Of a DNA stretch of 64,000 nucleotides, positions 17,809 through 27,383 are shown one piece after another; position 1 is the first letter of the stretch, and each line of letters opens with the position of its first letter. The DNA is from Pseudomonas lalkuanensis. GTDB lineage: Bacteria > Pseudomonadota > Gammaproteobacteria > Pseudomonadales > Pseudomonadaceae. The stretch is from positions 4,196,001-4,260,000 of the forward strand of contig NZ_CP043311.1 in the NCBI RefSeq assembly GCF_008807375.1. The letters are read 5' to 3'. Below the pieces are notes generated by a model. That model had not been told where the DNA came from. It saw nothing but the letters and a program-made list of their open reading frames with translations, and did not search any database. Made by a program: the position numbers and the translations under genes.

Positions 17809-18633
17809 TCAGATGTTGACGACGTCCAGGGTGCGCGGCGCCGCGGTCTCGTCGATGCGCAGATTGACGAAGTCGAACAGGTTGCGGTCCGCCAGTTGCG
17901 ACGGCACCACGTTCTGCAGGGCGCGGAACATGATCTCGGTGCGGCCCGGCGACTTGCGCTCCCACTCGTTGAGCATTTCCTTGACCACCTGGCGCTGCAG
18001 GTTCTCCTGGGAACCGCAGAGGTTGCACGGGATGATCGGGAACTCCTTGAGAATGGAGTAGGCCTCGATGTCGGCCTCGTTGCAGTAGGCCAGCGGGCGG
18101 ATCACCACGTTGCGGCCGTCGTCGGCACGCAGCTTCGGCGGCATGGCCTTGAGGGTGCCGCCGTAGAACATGTTGAGGAAGAAGGTTTCCAGGATGTCGT
18201 CGCGGTGGTGACCCAGGGCCATCTTGGTCGCGCCGATCTCGTCCGCGTAGGTGTAGAGCGTGCCACGGCGCAGGCGCGAGCAGAGCGAGCAGGTGGTCTT
18301 GCCTTCCGGGATCTTCTCCTTCACCACCGAGTAGGTGTCCTTCTCGATGATGTGGTACTGCACGCCGATGGATTCCAGGTAGGCCGGCAGCACGTGCTCG
18401 GGGAAGCCGGGCTGCTTCTGGTCCATGTTCACGGCCACGATCTCGAACTTGATCGGAGCGACCTTCTGCAGGTACAGCAGCACGTCCAGCATGGTGTAGC
18501 TGTCCTTGCCGCCGGACAGGCAGACCATGACCTTGTCGCCATCCTCGATCATGTTGAAGTCGGCGATGGCTTCGCCGGCCAGGCGGCGGATGCGTTTCTG
18601 CAGTTTGTTCTGGTTGACCGAAAGGGTGCCCAT
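17809..18633 (-). CDS. ttcA: tRNA 2-thiocytidine(32) synthetase
   Basis: A 274-residue PP-loop ATPase that thiolates C32 of certain tRNAs using an iron-sulfur cluster. [15 protein letters not shown] (residues 36-50) is the PP-loop. Cys115/Cys118 (TCSLC) and Cys203/Cys206 (PCNLC) are the cluster and catalytic cysteines, and [19 protein letters not shown] is a TtcA signature. Length and all motifs match the family. The DnaJ-related gene starts divergently 100 bases away. Confidence 0.97.
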   Translation of the reverse strand: MGTLSVNQNKLQKRIRRLAGEAIADFNMIEDGDKVMVCLSGGKDSYTMLDVLLYLQKVAPIKFEIVAVNMDQKQPGFPEHVLPAYLESIGVQYHIIEKDTYSVVKEKIPEGKTTCSLCSRLRRGTLYTYADEIGATKMALGHHRDDILETFFLNMFYGGTLKAMPPKLRADDGRNVVIRPLAYCNEADIEAYSILKEFPIIPCNLCGSQENLQRQVVKEMLNEWERKSPGRTEIMFRALQNVVPSQLADRNLFDFVNLRIDETAAPRTLDVVNI

Positions 18634-18733
18634 GGTGCTCTGAAATCCGGGGGAGATGCGAAAAGCTGGCTATTTTACGCACAAAGCGGGCGCGGCCCCA
18701 GCCCCATCGACGGGCCGTGCTAGGCTTGCGCCG

Positions 18734-19333
18734 ATGAACAGCGATCTCGACCCGTCTCTCGACCTCAGCGACCAGCTCCTCGAACTCTTGCGCGGGGCCC
18801 CGGAAGGCCTGAGCGAGCATCAGCTGATCCAGGCCCTCAAGGCCCGCCACTCCACCCATATCCCCCACCTGGAACTCACCGACAAGCTGGTGCTGTTCCG
18901 TACCCACTTCCTGGTCTTCAACGCCCTCTATCGTCTTCGCGACCGCCTGAACGGCTCGGGCGACGCCCAGCTTTCCATCAGCCCGCTGTGCGTGCAGCTG
19001 CTGCCCTACGTGCCCGGCACCGCGGCGGCGCTCAGCGAGCTCGACCCGCTGCGCGACTACTACCTGAACCTGAAGAACCTGCGGGACACCACAGAGCAAG
19101 ACGTGGAGCGGCTGCTGGCCAGCTTCTGGACGCGCATGCAGGGCAGCGAGGAAAAGCTTGCAGCGCTGGAACTGTTCGGCCTGCACAACGGCAGCCAGCC
19201 CCTCAGCCTGACCGTGATCAAGCAGCGCTACCGCCAGTTGGTGAGCCAGCATCACCCCGACCGGGGCGGCAGCACATCGCGCCTGCAATCGATCAACAAG
19301 GCCATGGAAATACTTCAACGCTATTACAGCTGA
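18734..19333 (+). CDS. DnaJ-related protein with C-terminal J-domain
   Basis: A 199-residue protein with the DNAJ-related N-terminal domain (SDQLLELLRGAPEGLSEHQL...) and a C-terminal J-domain (LSLTVIKQRYRQLVSQHHPDRGG) whose HPD tripeptide is intact, so it should stimulate a DnaK-type chaperone. The ATG at 18734 is chosen because upstream in-frame codons overlap the ttcA promoter region. It is divergent from ttcA. The client is unknown; homologues are conserved across Pseudomonas. Confidence 0.88.
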   Translation: MNSDLDPSLDLSDQLLELLRGAPEGLSEHQLIQALKARHSTHIPHLELTDKLVLFRTHFLVFNALYRLRDRLNGSGDAQLSISPLCVQLLPYVPGTAAALSELDPLRDYYLNLKNLRDTTEQDVERLLASFWTRMQGSEEKLAALELFGLHNGSQPLSLTVIKQRYRQLVSQHHPDRGGSTSRLQSINKAMEILQRYYS

Positions 19334-19488
19334 GGCCGAATCTTCGATTCGCTCTAAGGCGACACCGGATGACCTGCCTATACTGCGACATAAGGTCGCA
19401 TGAGTCGGTCGGGTACCGGTCAGCGCTGTCCACGCGCTACGGGCACTTCGCTGGGGGGCGACCTCATAATAATGAGGAGGTGTTCAGC

Positions 19489-20088
19489 ATGATCCACCAC
19501 GTTTGGGGGCTCTTCACCCATCCCGATCAAGAGTGGCAAGAGATCCGTGGCGAAGACGAAAGCGTCGGCCACATGTACCTCACCCACGTCCTGATCCTTG
19601 CTGCAATTCCCGTGATTTCCGCCTATATCGGCACAACCCAGGTCGGCTGGGTACTGGGCAAGGGCGATCCCGTGATGCTCACCCAGGCCAGCGCGTTGCA
19701 AATGTCCATCATGTCCTACCTGGCGATGCTGGCGGGCGTGGCGGTGATGGGCGGGTTCATCCACTGGATGGCACGTACCTACGACGCCAACCCCAGCATC
19801 ACCGAGTGCATCGTCTTCGCCGCCTACTGCGCGACCCCACTGTTCATCGGCGGCCTCGCGGCGCTCTACCCACACCTCTGGTTCGGCGCGACGGTGGGCA
19901 CCCTGGCCATCTGCTACACGGTCTACCTGCTCTACGTGGGCATACCGACGTTCATGAACATTCCGAAGGACGAAGGCTTCCTGTTCTCCAGCTCGGTGCT
20001 GGCAGTGGGCCTGGTAGTGCTGGTGGCGATGATCGCCTCCGCCGTGATCCTCTGGGGCTTCGGCCTGGGCCCGGTGTACACCAGCTGA
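19489..20088 (+). CDS. Yip1-family inner-membrane protein
   Basis: A 199-residue integral membrane protein with the Yip1-like N-terminus MIHHVWGLFTHPDQEWQEIR followed by about five hydrophobic segments (roughly residues 30-50, 75-95, 110-130, 140-160, 170-190). The ATG at 19489 has GAGGAGG about 8 bases upstream; longer in-frame starts read through sequence with no membrane character. Molecular function is unknown. A terminator follows it directly. Confidence 0.85.
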   Translation: MIHHVWGLFTHPDQEWQEIRGEDESVGHMYLTHVLILAAIPVISAYIGTTQVGWVLGKGDPVMLTQASALQMSIMSYLAMLAGVAVMGGFIHWMARTYDANPSITECIVFAAYCATPLFIGGLAALYPHLWFGATVGTLAICYTVYLLYVGIPTFMNIPKDEGFLFSSSVLAVGLVVLVAMIASAVILWGFGLGPVYTS

Positions 20089-20105
20089 CGACATCCGCTG
20101 ACAGA

Positions 20106-20134
20106 AGGGCCGCCTGCGGGCGGCCTTTTCTTTT
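20106..20134 (+). terminator. Rho-independent terminator after Yip1-family gene
   Basis: GGCCGCC and GGCGGCC form a stem with a short loop followed by TTTTCTTTT, 20 bases after the Yip1-family stop. It separates that gene from the following sprT gene. Confidence 0.9.
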
Positions 20135-20214
20135 GGCCGGGAATGACCGCTCGGCGCCATCAACTTCGGCAACACCAGGCTTTACGGCATAATTCCGCGC
20201 CAACGGAGTGACCT

Positions 20215-20706
20215 ATGCCCGAGCAGCTGCTTGCCCGCGTCGAGGCCTGTTACCAGCAGGCCGAAGCCTTTTTCAAATGCCGGTTCCCCCGCCCCGAAGT
20301 GAGTTTCAAGCTGCGCGGGCAGAAGGCCGGCGTCGCCCATCTGGACGAAAACAAGCTGCGTTTCAATCCGCAGCTCTACCGCGAAAACCAGGAAGACTTC
20401 CTGCGCCAGACGGTGGCCCACGAGGTGGCGCACCTGGTGGCCCATCAATTGTTCGGCCCGCGCATCCAGCCCCATGGCGAGGAATGGCAACTGATCATGC
20501 GCGGGGTCTACGAGTTGCCGCCCAACCGCTGCCACAACTACGAAGTGAAGCGGCGCAAGGTGACGCGCTACCTCTATCGCTGCGCCTGTCCCGACGGCCA
20601 TCCCTTCTCCGCCCAGCGCCACGCCCTGGTGGCGCGGGGCCGGCGTTATTACTGCCGGCGCTGCCGGGTGACGCTGGTGTTCAGCGGGGAGCAGAGCCAG
20701 GTGTAG
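20215..20706 (+). CDS. sprT: SprT-family zinc metalloprotease-like protein
   Basis: A 163-residue SprT-like protein. VAHEVAHLVAHQLFG contains the HExxH zinc motif, a third His is in IQPHGEEW, and the C-terminal part has paired cysteines (YRCACPDGHPFS; YYCRRCR) like the zinc ribbon of SprT/Spartan proteins. Homologues act on DNA-protein crosslinks in eukaryotes; the bacterial role is poorly defined. GGAG about 6 bases upstream supports the ATG at 20215. A REP follows the stop immediately. Confidence 0.92.
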   Translation: MPEQLLARVEACYQQAEAFFKCRFPRPEVSFKLRGQKAGVAHLDENKLRFNPQLYRENQEDFLRQTVAHEVAHLVAHQLFGPRIQPHGEEWQLIMRGVYELPPNRCHNYEVKRRKVTRYLYRCACPDGHPFSAQRHALVARGRRYYCRRCRVTLVFSGEQSQV

Positions 20707-20730
20707 GGGCGAATTCATTCGCCCCTGGAG
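20707..20730. repeat. REP, GGGGCGAATTCATTCGCCCC class
   Basis: The near-perfect palindrome GGGGCGAATTCATTCGCCCC lies between the convergent sprT and CoA-transferase genes. Related elements are at 28608-28634, 51683-51703 and 61530-61568. It may act as a weak bidirectional terminator. Confidence 0.85.
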
Positions 20731-20758
20731 GAATGTCGGCTGTCCCAGCTCCAGCGCC

Positions 20759-21940
20759 CTACCCCACCACCTTCGCCGTTTTCAGCGCCTCGATCCGCTC
20801 CGGGCTCAGACCCAGTTCGGCCAGCACGTCCGCTGTATGGGAGCCCACCGCACAACCAACGTGACGCGGCGCGGGCAACCCGGCGGAGAACCTGATCGGG
20901 CAGCCGATCTGCTTCTGCGGCGGCAGGCCGTCGCGCGGCACCTCCACCACCAGTCCGCGAGCCTTGATCTGCGGATGCTCCACCGCTTCGGACAACGGCA
21001 GCATGGGCTCCACGCAGGCATCCAGGGCGGCGAAGATTTCCACCCACTCGGCGAAGTCACGCCTCTCGAACTCGATCGCGATGGCGAGCTTAAGCTCGCG
21101 CTGGTCCTCGGACTTCGGCGACAGGCCCTTGGCCGCCAGCCCGGGGCAGCCGATGGCAGCACAGAACTGCTGCATGAACTGCGGTTCCAGGCTGCCCACC
21201 GAGAACCAGCGGCCATCCCGGGTGCGGTAGTAGTCGTAGAAGCTGCCGCCATTCAGCGCCTGGTTCTCCATGTCCGGCTCCACCCCGGCACCCAGGTAGC
21301 CGGCACCGGCCATGCCGTGCAGGGCGAAGGCGCAGTCGGTCATGCTGACGTCCACATGCTGCCCCTCCCCCGTCGCCTGGCGATGGATAACCGCCGCCAG
21401 CAGGCCCATCACCCCGTGCAGGGAACCGCCGCCGATATCCGCCAGTTGCACCCCCAGGGGCAGCGGCCCGCTGTCACGGCGACCGGTGTAGGACGCGATG
21501 CCGGCCAGTGCCAGATAGTTGATGTCGTGTCCGGCACGATCACGATAAGGCCCGCTCTGGCCGTAGCCGGTGATGGAGACATAGATCAGCTTCGGATTGA
21601 CCGCCTTCAGCGCCTCATAACCCAGCCCCAGGCGCTCCATCACGCCGGGACGGAACTGTTCCAGGACGATGTCGTAGTCGCGCACCAGCTGCCTGACCAG
21701 TTCCACCGCTTCCGGCTGCTTCAGGTCCAGGGCGATGCTGCGCTTGTTGCGGTTGAGGTAGGCATGACTGGTGGATTGGCCGCCGTCGTGGGGCGGCAGT
21801 ACGCGCACCAGGTCCATGCGTGTGGGCGATTCCACCCGCAGCACATCGGCGCCCATGTCGGCCAGCAGCAACGAGGCGAAGGGCCCTGGCAGCAGGGTGG
21901 AGAAATCGAGGACTTTCAGCGAAGACAGCGGGCCTTTCAT
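20759..21940 (-). CDS. CaiB/BaiF-family CoA-transferase
   Basis: A 393-residue class-III CoA-transferase. LKVLDFSTLLPGPFASLLLADMGADVLRVE is the family N-terminus, and GHDINYLALAG contains the catalytic Asp. It would exchange CoA between a donor thioester and a free carboxylate without ATP; alpha-methylacyl-CoA racemases share this fold and are the main alternative. The ATG at 21940 has AGGAG about 6 bases upstream; a longer in-frame start would overlap the AMP-ligase gene. It is the last gene of the acyl-CoA catabolic operon. Confidence 0.9.
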   Translation of the reverse strand: MKGPLSSLKVLDFSTLLPGPFASLLLADMGADVLRVESPTRMDLVRVLPPHDGGQSTSHAYLNRNKRSIALDLKQPEAVELVRQLVRDYDIVLEQFRPGVMERLGLGYEALKAVNPKLIYVSITGYGQSGPYRDRAGHDINYLALAGIASYTGRRDSGPLPLGVQLADIGGGSLHGVMGLLAAVIHRQATGEGQHVDVSMTDCAFALHGMAGAGYLGAGVEPDMENQALNGGSFYDYYRTRDGRWFSVGSLEPQFMQQFCAAIGCPGLAAKGLSPKSEDQRELKLAIAIEFERRDFAEWVEIFAALDACVEPMLPLSEAVEHPQIKARGLVVEVPRDGLPPQKQIGCPIRFSAGLPAPRHVGCAVGSHTADVLAELGLSPERIEALKTAKVVG

Positions 21941-21969
21941 GGCGACTCCTGATGCGTGTGTTCGGGCGG

Positions 21970-23607
21970 TCATTCCCAATGCAGCGCCTGGCGCGCATCG
22001 AGACGGTCGACTGCCGGGGCGTAACGGGCTTCCAGCACGTTGCGGCGAATCTTCATGGTGGGGGTCATGCAGCCGTTATCCACCGTCCAGGGCTCGCGCA
22101 CCAGCAGCAGATGACTGACGCGCTCATGGGGCAGCAGCCGGCTGTTGAGTTGTTCGAGGGTGGCCAGCAGGTCCGCTTCCACCTGGGCGCGAGCCTGCTC
22201 GCGGGCTGCCGGGCTCAGTTCGATCAGCGCCAGCGGCTGGTCCAGGCCGCTGCCCATCAGGCACACCTGCTCCACCCAGTGGCTCTTGGCGATCTCGCCC
22301 TCAATGGGCGCCGGCGCCACGTACTTGCCCTTGCTGGTCTTGAAGATGTCCTTCACCCGGCCGGTGATGCGCAGGTAGCCGTCGTCGTCGACCTGCCCCT
22401 TGTCACCGGTGTGCAGCCAGCCGTCGCGCAGGGTTTCCGCGCTCTTGTCCGGTTCCAGGTAGTAACCGGTCATGAGCGAGGGGCTGCGGTAGAGGATTTC
22501 GCCGTCGTCGGCGATGCGCAGTTCGTTATCCGGCATCACCCGCCCCACGGTGCCGAAGCGCACCTGGCCCGGCCGGTTGAAATTGCCGTAGGCGAAGTTC
22601 TCGGTCATGCCATAGCCCTCGCAGATGGTCAGGCCGATGCGCCGGTACCACTCCAGCAACGCCACGGGGATCGGCGCGGCACCGCTCACCAGCACCCGTG
22701 CCCGGTCCAGCCCGAGGCCACGACGGATCTTCCAGGCCACCAGGGCGCCGAGCAGCGGAATCGCCAGCAGGCGGTCGAGTCGACGCTGGGGCAGTTTCTC
22801 CAGCACGCCCTGCTGGAAGCGCGTCCACAGGCGCGGCACCGAGAAGAACTGGGTCGGGCGGATTTCCCGCAGGTCCTCGGCGAAGGTCTCCAGCGACTCG
22901 ACGAAGGCAATGCCACCGCCGCAATAGAGACTGTTGGTGGCCACCAGGAAGCGTTCGGCGGCGTGGGACAGCGGCAGGTAGGAGAAGAACTGGTCTTCCT
23001 GCCCCAGCCCCATCTCCGCCACCGAGCGGCTGGAGGCGAAGGCGAACGCCCGCGCCGTCTGCATCACGCCCTTGGGCTGGCCGGTGGTGCCGGAGGTATA
23101 GAGGATGCTGAGCAGGTCGTCGGGGCGCTGTTCGTGCGCCTCGCGCAACGGTTCGTGGCGGGCCAGCAGTTCGCCCCAGGCATGGTCGGCGTGCAAGGTC
23201 GGATAGGGCATGGCGATGCGCACCACCTCGACGGGAATGCCCGGTTCGAGGCTTTCGGCATCGTCCAGCTTGCCGAGGATGATCACCTTGCACGCCGAGT
23301 GGCGCAGCACATAGTCGATGCTCTCGGCCGACTGCAGGGGATAGAGCGGCACGCTGACCAGCCCGGCGAGCATGATCGCCATGTCGCTCAGTATCCATTC
23401 GGCGCAGTTCTTCGCCAGGATCGCCACCCGGTCGCCCGGCTCACAGCCCAGCGCGCGCAGTGCACTGGCCAGGCGCCGGGCACGGTCGTCGGCCTCGCGC
23501 CAGGTGATCGGGTGCCAGGTCCGCGCCACCGGCTGGCGCAGCCAGACGCGGTCCGGCGTGGCCGCCACCCAATGGGCAAAACAGTGCAACGGCAGTTGCT
23601 CGCTCAT
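21970..23607 (-). CDS. AMP-dependent acyl-CoA synthetase (long-chain type)
   Basis: A 545-residue ANL-family ligase that activates a carboxylic acid to its CoA thioester through an acyl-AMP. ILYTSGTTGQPKGVM is the phosphate loop, GYGMTENFAYGNF the motif around the acyl-AMP, and TGDKGQVDDDGYLRITGR with KDIFKTSKGKYVAP the hinge and C-terminal Lys region. The pattern with DIFKTSKGKY resembles long-chain (FadD15-like) ligases. In the operon it supplies the acyl-CoA used by the dehydrogenase at 24579-25718. The substrate is not defined. Confidence 0.93.
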   Translation of the reverse strand: MSEQLPLHCFAHWVAATPDRVWLRQPVARTWHPITWREADDRARRLASALRALGCEPGDRVAILAKNCAEWILSDMAIMLAGLVSVPLYPLQSAESIDYVLRHSACKVIILGKLDDAESLEPGIPVEVVRIAMPYPTLHADHAWGELLARHEPLREAHEQRPDDLLSILYTSGTTGQPKGVMQTARAFAFASSRSVAEMGLGQEDQFFSYLPLSHAAERFLVATNSLYCGGGIAFVESLETFAEDLREIRPTQFFSVPRLWTRFQQGVLEKLPQRRLDRLLAIPLLGALVAWKIRRGLGLDRARVLVSGAAPIPVALLEWYRRIGLTICEGYGMTENFAYGNFNRPGQVRFGTVGRVMPDNELRIADDGEILYRSPSLMTGYYLEPDKSAETLRDGWLHTGDKGQVDDDGYLRITGRVKDIFKTSKGKYVAPAPIEGEIAKSHWVEQVCLMGSGLDQPLALIELSPAAREQARAQVEADLLATLEQLNSRLLPHERVSHLLLVREPWTVDNGCMTPTMKIRRNVLEARYAPAVDRLDARQALHWE

Positions 23608-23659
23608 CCTTCAGCCCTCTTGTTCTTGTTGTCGGCTCGATCTCCGATGGCCCAGCACT

Positions 23660-24490
23660 CTAGAGCTTGAACACCCTCCGCGCATTGGCCCGGAGAAACT
23701 TCTCCCGCACCTCGTCCGGCAACCCCAGCTCCCCTACCTGCTCCATGCAGCGAGAAAGCGACAACTGCGGGAAGTTGCTGCCGAACAACACCTTGTCCTG
23801 GCCGTAGGTCTTCATGTACTGCAGCAGGGCCTGCGGGTAGTAGCGCGGCAGGTAGGCAGAGGTATCGATGAAGATGTTGTCGTGCTTCCAGGCGACGCCA
23901 ATCATCTCCTCGGTCCAGGGGTGGCCGATGTGGCCGGCGACGATGCGCAGCTCGGGAAAATCCAGCGCCACCTCATCCAGGTAAGGCACGGGCCTGCCGG
24001 TTTCCGAAGGCATCAGCGGGCCGGTGTGGCCCACCTGGGTGCAGAAGGGAATGTCCAGCTCGACGCACTTCGCATAAAGCGGGTAGTAGAGCCGGTGGTT
24101 GGGCGGCAGCTTCCACAGCCAGGGCACCACCCGCAGCGCCTTGAAACCCAGCTCGTTGACGGCTCGGTCCAGCTCGCGCAGCGCGGCCATGGGCTTGCTC
24201 ATGTCCACGGCTGCAACGCCGACGAAGCGGTCGGGGAAGGCGCAGGTGTACTCGGCCACCTCGTCGTTGGTGCTAACCCAGCGTTCGGGCCGGCACCAGG
24301 CGCTGACCATCAGCTTGTGGATGCCGGCACGGTCCATCTCGGCAACGGTTTCCTCGGGACTCAGGCCCTTGTCGAGCAGCGCTGTGGTCCCGGACTTCTC
24401 GAACAACCGCACCGCCTCGGGTATCAGCTCGCGGGTGCGGCCGGCAGCAAGCTGGGCCCAGGCATCGATGGCGCCTTGTGCTTGAGTCAT
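23660..24490 (-). CDS. Amidohydrolase-related TIM-barrel protein lacking canonical metal ligands
   Basis: A 276-residue member of the amidohydrolase-2 group. LRIVAGHIGHPWTEEM, IPFCTQVGHTGPL and FIDTSAYLPRYYPQAL follow family order, but the usual N-terminal HxH is replaced by IDAWAQLAAG and the C-terminal metal Asp position reads VLFGSNFPQ (Asn). It may bind metal differently or not hydrolyse at all. It lies between the acyl-CoA dehydrogenase and the CoA ligase in the same operon, so it probably acts on an intermediate of that degradation route. Fold is well supported, activity is not. Confidence 0.82.
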   Translation of the reverse strand: MTQAQGAIDAWAQLAAGRTRELIPEAVRLFEKSGTTALLDKGLSPEETVAEMDRAGIHKLMVSAWCRPERWVSTNDEVAEYTCAFPDRFVGVAAVDMSKPMAALRELDRAVNELGFKALRVVPWLWKLPPNHRLYYPLYAKCVELDIPFCTQVGHTGPLMPSETGRPVPYLDEVALDFPELRIVAGHIGHPWTEEMIGVAWKHDNIFIDTSAYLPRYYPQALLQYMKTYGQDKVLFGSNFPQLSLSRCMEQVGELGLPDEVREKFLRANARRVFKL

Positions 24491-24518
24491 GACGTTTGCC
24501 TCAATGGTGTCGGTTCAA

Positions 24519-24571
24519 GGTGCGCACGGCGCACCCTGCGGAGCACATTTGCAGGGTGCGCCATGCGCACC
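24519..24571. repeat. REP doublet, GGTGCGCAyGGCGCACC class
   Basis: Left arm 24519-24539 (begins GGTGCGCACGGCGCACC) and right arm 24551-24571 (ends GCGCCATGCGCACC) are near-perfect reverse complements separated by 11 bases. The element lies between the acyl-CoA dehydrogenase and amidohydrolase-like genes and could reduce read-through within that operon. Confidence 0.88.
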
Positions 24572-24578
24572 GCCTGCC

Positions 24579-25718
24579 TCAGAGCTTCATCCCGCGGCTG
24601 ATGATCTCTTTCATGATTTCCGAAGTGCCGGCGAAGATCCGCTGGATGCGCGCGTTCGCGTACATCTTGCAGATGGGGTACTCCCACATGTAGCCCCAGC
24701 CACCATGCAGCTGCACGCCCTCGTCCACCACCTTGCACAGCAGTTCCGTGGTGAACAGCTTGGCCTCGGCGGCGACCTCGGGGGTGAGCTTCTTCTGGTT
24801 GTGATCCATTACGCAGCGGTCGGTGAACACCTGGGCGACGTCGATCTGGGTACGCATTTCCGCCAGCTTGAAGCGGGTGTTCTGGAAGTGCGCCACCGGC
24901 CGGTCGAAGGCCTTGCGTTCCTTCACGTAGTCGATGGTGGTGAGCAGCGCCGCCTCGGCGCCGGCCACCGCGCCGCAGGCGTTGGTCAGGCGTTCCTGGG
25001 CGAGCATGTTCATCAGGTAGAAGAAGCCGCCCTTGGCGTCACCCAGCAGGTTCTCCTTCGGCACCCTGACGTTGTTGAAGAACAGCTCGGCGGTGTCCTG
25101 GCTCTTCATGCCCAGCTTCTTCAGGTTGCGGCCGCGCTCGAAGCCTTCCATGCCCCGCTCCACCAGGAACAGGCCCATGGCGTGCTTGTTTGCCGGGTCG
25201 GTCTTGGCGGCGACTATCACCACATCGGCCAGCAGGCCGTTGGAGATGAACACCTTGGAACCGTTGAGCAGGAAGTGGTCGCCCTTGTCCACGGCGGTGG
25301 TACGCATGCCGGCCAGGTCGGAACCGGCAGAGGGCTCGGTCATGGCCACGGCGAGGATGGTCTCGCCGCGGATGATCCCCGGCAGGAAGCGCGCCTTCTG
25401 CTCGGCATTGCCATACTCGGCGATATAGGGACCGCAAAGCGCCGAATGCAACGGGATCATGAAGCCCGGCTCGTTGATGTAGGCCAGCTCCTCGCACATG
25501 ATCTGCTCGTAGCGGAAGTCCTTCAGCCCGGCACCACCGTATTCCTCGTCCGCCCAGGGCAGCAGGAAGCCCATCTCCCCCGCCTTCTGCCACACGCCGC
25601 GGTCGACCACACCGGCGGCCTCCCACTCGTCCTGGTGCGGCACCACTTCCTTCTGCAGGAAGGCGCGAAAGGCGTCGCGGAACAGGTTGTGCTCGGTTTC
25701 GAAATGAATGCGCTGCAT
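24579..25718 (-). CDS. Acyl-CoA dehydrogenase (about 380 residues)
   Basis: A 379-residue flavoprotein dehydrogenase. AVAMTEPSAGSDLAGMRT is the FAD-binding strand motif and LNGSKVFISNGLLAD follows. The C-terminal part shows VDEGVQLHGGWGYMWEYPICKMYANARIQRIFAGTSEIMKEI, where the usual YEGT catalytic segment reads FAGT. Like several acyl-CoA dehydrogenase subfamilies it may therefore place its base elsewhere. The ATG at 25718 gives a standard N-terminus (MQRIHFETEHN). It is the first gene of the operon with the amidohydrolase-like protein, CoA ligase and CoA-transferase. Confidence 0.92.
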   Translation of the reverse strand: MQRIHFETEHNLFRDAFRAFLQKEVVPHQDEWEAAGVVDRGVWQKAGEMGFLLPWADEEYGGAGLKDFRYEQIMCEELAYINEPGFMIPLHSALCGPYIAEYGNAEQKARFLPGIIRGETILAVAMTEPSAGSDLAGMRTTAVDKGDHFLLNGSKVFISNGLLADVVIVAAKTDPANKHAMGLFLVERGMEGFERGRNLKKLGMKSQDTAELFFNNVRVPKENLLGDAKGGFFYLMNMLAQERLTNACGAVAGAEAALLTTIDYVKERKAFDRPVAHFQNTRFKLAEMRTQIDVAQVFTDRCVMDHNQKKLTPEVAAEAKLFTTELLCKVVDEGVQLHGGWGYMWEYPICKMYANARIQRIFAGTSEIMKEIISRGMKL

Positions 25719-25886
25719 GGCGTTGCCTCCCTGGGCCGAAGTCGTGCCGCAGGTTAGGCGCCAGCCAATCGCCCCCTCAATGACGCAAGCGCTCAGGCGC
25801 ATTGACGCAATCGGTCAGGTTCGCACACCTGGAAATCCAGCTCGCTCCTACATGAAAATCTTGCCCACGGGGACGCCTGAATTGGC

Positions 25887-25917
25887 AAAAAAAAGCCCGG
25901 CTACGGGGGCCGGGCTT
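25887..25917 (-). terminator. Rho-independent terminator after dctA
   Basis: On the minus strand AAGCCCGGC and GCCGGGCTT pair around a 7-base loop and are followed by eight T, 46 bases past the dctA stop. Confidence 0.94.
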
Positions 25918-25962
25918 GAGAAAGTCTCCTCACCAGGAGGAGAACGCTGTAGCAGTCGTCGA

Positions 25963-27258
25963 TCAGGCAGCGGTCTGCGGTGCGGCCGGTGCTTCGGACT
26001 TGCCGCCGGAAGCCAGCTCGCGCTGCAGGGTGTTTTCGTCCAGCTGCTTGCACCACTTGGCAACCACGATGGTGGCAACGCCGTTGCCGATCAGGTTGGT
26101 CAGGGCACGGGCTTCGGACATGAAGCGGTCGATGCCGAGGATCAGCGCCAGGCCGGCAACCGGCAGGTGGCCGACGGCGGACAGGGTGGCGGCGAGCACG
26201 ATGAAGCCGGAACCGGTGACACCGGCGGCACCCTTGGAGGCGATCAGCAGCACGGCCAGCAGGGTCAGCTGGTGGGTGATGTCCATGGTGGTGTCAGTGG
26301 CCTGGGCGATGAACACCGCAGCCATGGTCAGGTAAATGGAAGTGCCGTCCAGGTTGAAGGAGTAGCCGGTGGGGATGACCAGGCCGACCACGGACTTCTT
26401 GGCACCCAGCTTTTCCATCTTGTTCAGCATGCGGGGCAGGGCCGACTCGGACGAAGAGGTGCCGAGCACGATCAGCAGCTCCTCGCGGATGTACTTGATG
26501 AAACGCAGGATGCTGAAGCCGTGGGCGCGGGCGATGCCGCCCAGGACCACCAGGATGAAGAACACGCAAGTGATGTAGAAGCACAGCATCAACTGGCCGA
26601 GCTGCACCAGCGAGCCCACGCCGTACTGGCCGATGGTGAAGGCCATGGCGCCGAAGGCGCCGATGGGGGCGACTTTCATGATCATGTTGATGATGCCGAA
26701 CATGACCTGGGCGATGCGGTCGATGAACTCCAGCACCGGCTTGCCGTAGTCACCCATGCGCTGCAGGGCGAAGGCGAAGATCACGGAGAAGAACAGCACC
26801 TGCAGGATGTCGCCCGAGGCGAAGGCACCGACGATGGTGCTGGGAATCACGTTCAGCAGGAAGGCGATGGTGCTCTGCTGTTCGCCAGCGGCGGTGAAGG
26901 CGGCGATTCCCTTGGTGTCCAGGGTGGCAGGATCGACGTGCATGCCGACACCGGGCTGGACGATGTTGACCACCACCAGGCCGATGATCAGGGCGATGGT
27001 GGAGACGATTTCGAAATACAGCAGCGCGTAGCCGCCGGTCTTGCCCACTGCCTTCATGTCCTGCATGCCGGCGATGCCGCTGACCACGGTGCAGAAGATG
27101 ATGGGCGCGATGGCCATCTTGATCAGTTTGACGAAGCCGTCACCCAGCGGTTTGAGGGCAACGCCGGTTTCCGGATAGAAGTGGCCAAGCAGAATGCCGA
27201 TGGCAATGGCGACGATGACCTGAACGTACAGGCTCTTGTAGAACGGTTGGCGGGACAT
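25963..27258 (-). CDS. dctA: C4-dicarboxylate:H+/Na+ symporter
   Basis: A 431-residue inner-membrane transporter of the DAACS family for succinate, fumarate and malate. The N-terminus ([20 protein letters not shown]) and [22 protein letters not shown], the [11 protein letters not shown] hairpin motif and [23 protein letters not shown] match DctA. Eight or more hydrophobic segments are visible. A sigma-54-type promoter lies upstream, which agrees with the established DctB/DctD and RpoN control of this gene; the DctBD genes are not in this window. It is divergent from an AraC-type regulator. Confidence 0.96.
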   Translation of the reverse strand: MSRQPFYKSLYVQVIVAIAIGILLGHFYPETGVALKPLGDGFVKLIKMAIAPIIFCTVVSGIAGMQDMKAVGKTGGYALLYFEIVSTIALIIGLVVVNIVQPGVGMHVDPATLDTKGIAAFTAAGEQQSTIAFLLNVIPSTIVGAFASGDILQVLFFSVIFAFALQRMGDYGKPVLEFIDRIAQVMFGIINMIMKVAPIGAFGAMAFTIGQYGVGSLVQLGQLMLCFYITCVFFILVVLGGIARAHGFSILRFIKYIREELLIVLGTSSSESALPRMLNKMEKLGAKKSVVGLVIPTGYSFNLDGTSIYLTMAAVFIAQATDTTMDITHQLTLLAVLLIASKGAAGVTGSGFIVLAATLSAVGHLPVAGLALILGIDRFMSEARALTNLIGNGVATIVVAKWCKQLDENTLQRELASGGKSEAPAAPQTAA

Positions 27259-27383
27259 GGCAGTGTTCCTTTCAAGTGATCCCGACCTGTTCCGTAAGGC
27301 CTGGCGTCACTGTGATCGACATATCTCCCTGTCTGGGAGACTTTTGTTGTTGTGCGGTCCAGTCGAATGGACGGCACTGTCCC

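Noticed and set aside
17768..19318. 516-residue minus-strand frame running through ttcA and across the divergent DnaJ-related gene
   Set aside because: Its frame is not that of TtcA and it crosses two genes on opposite strands; no domain visible.
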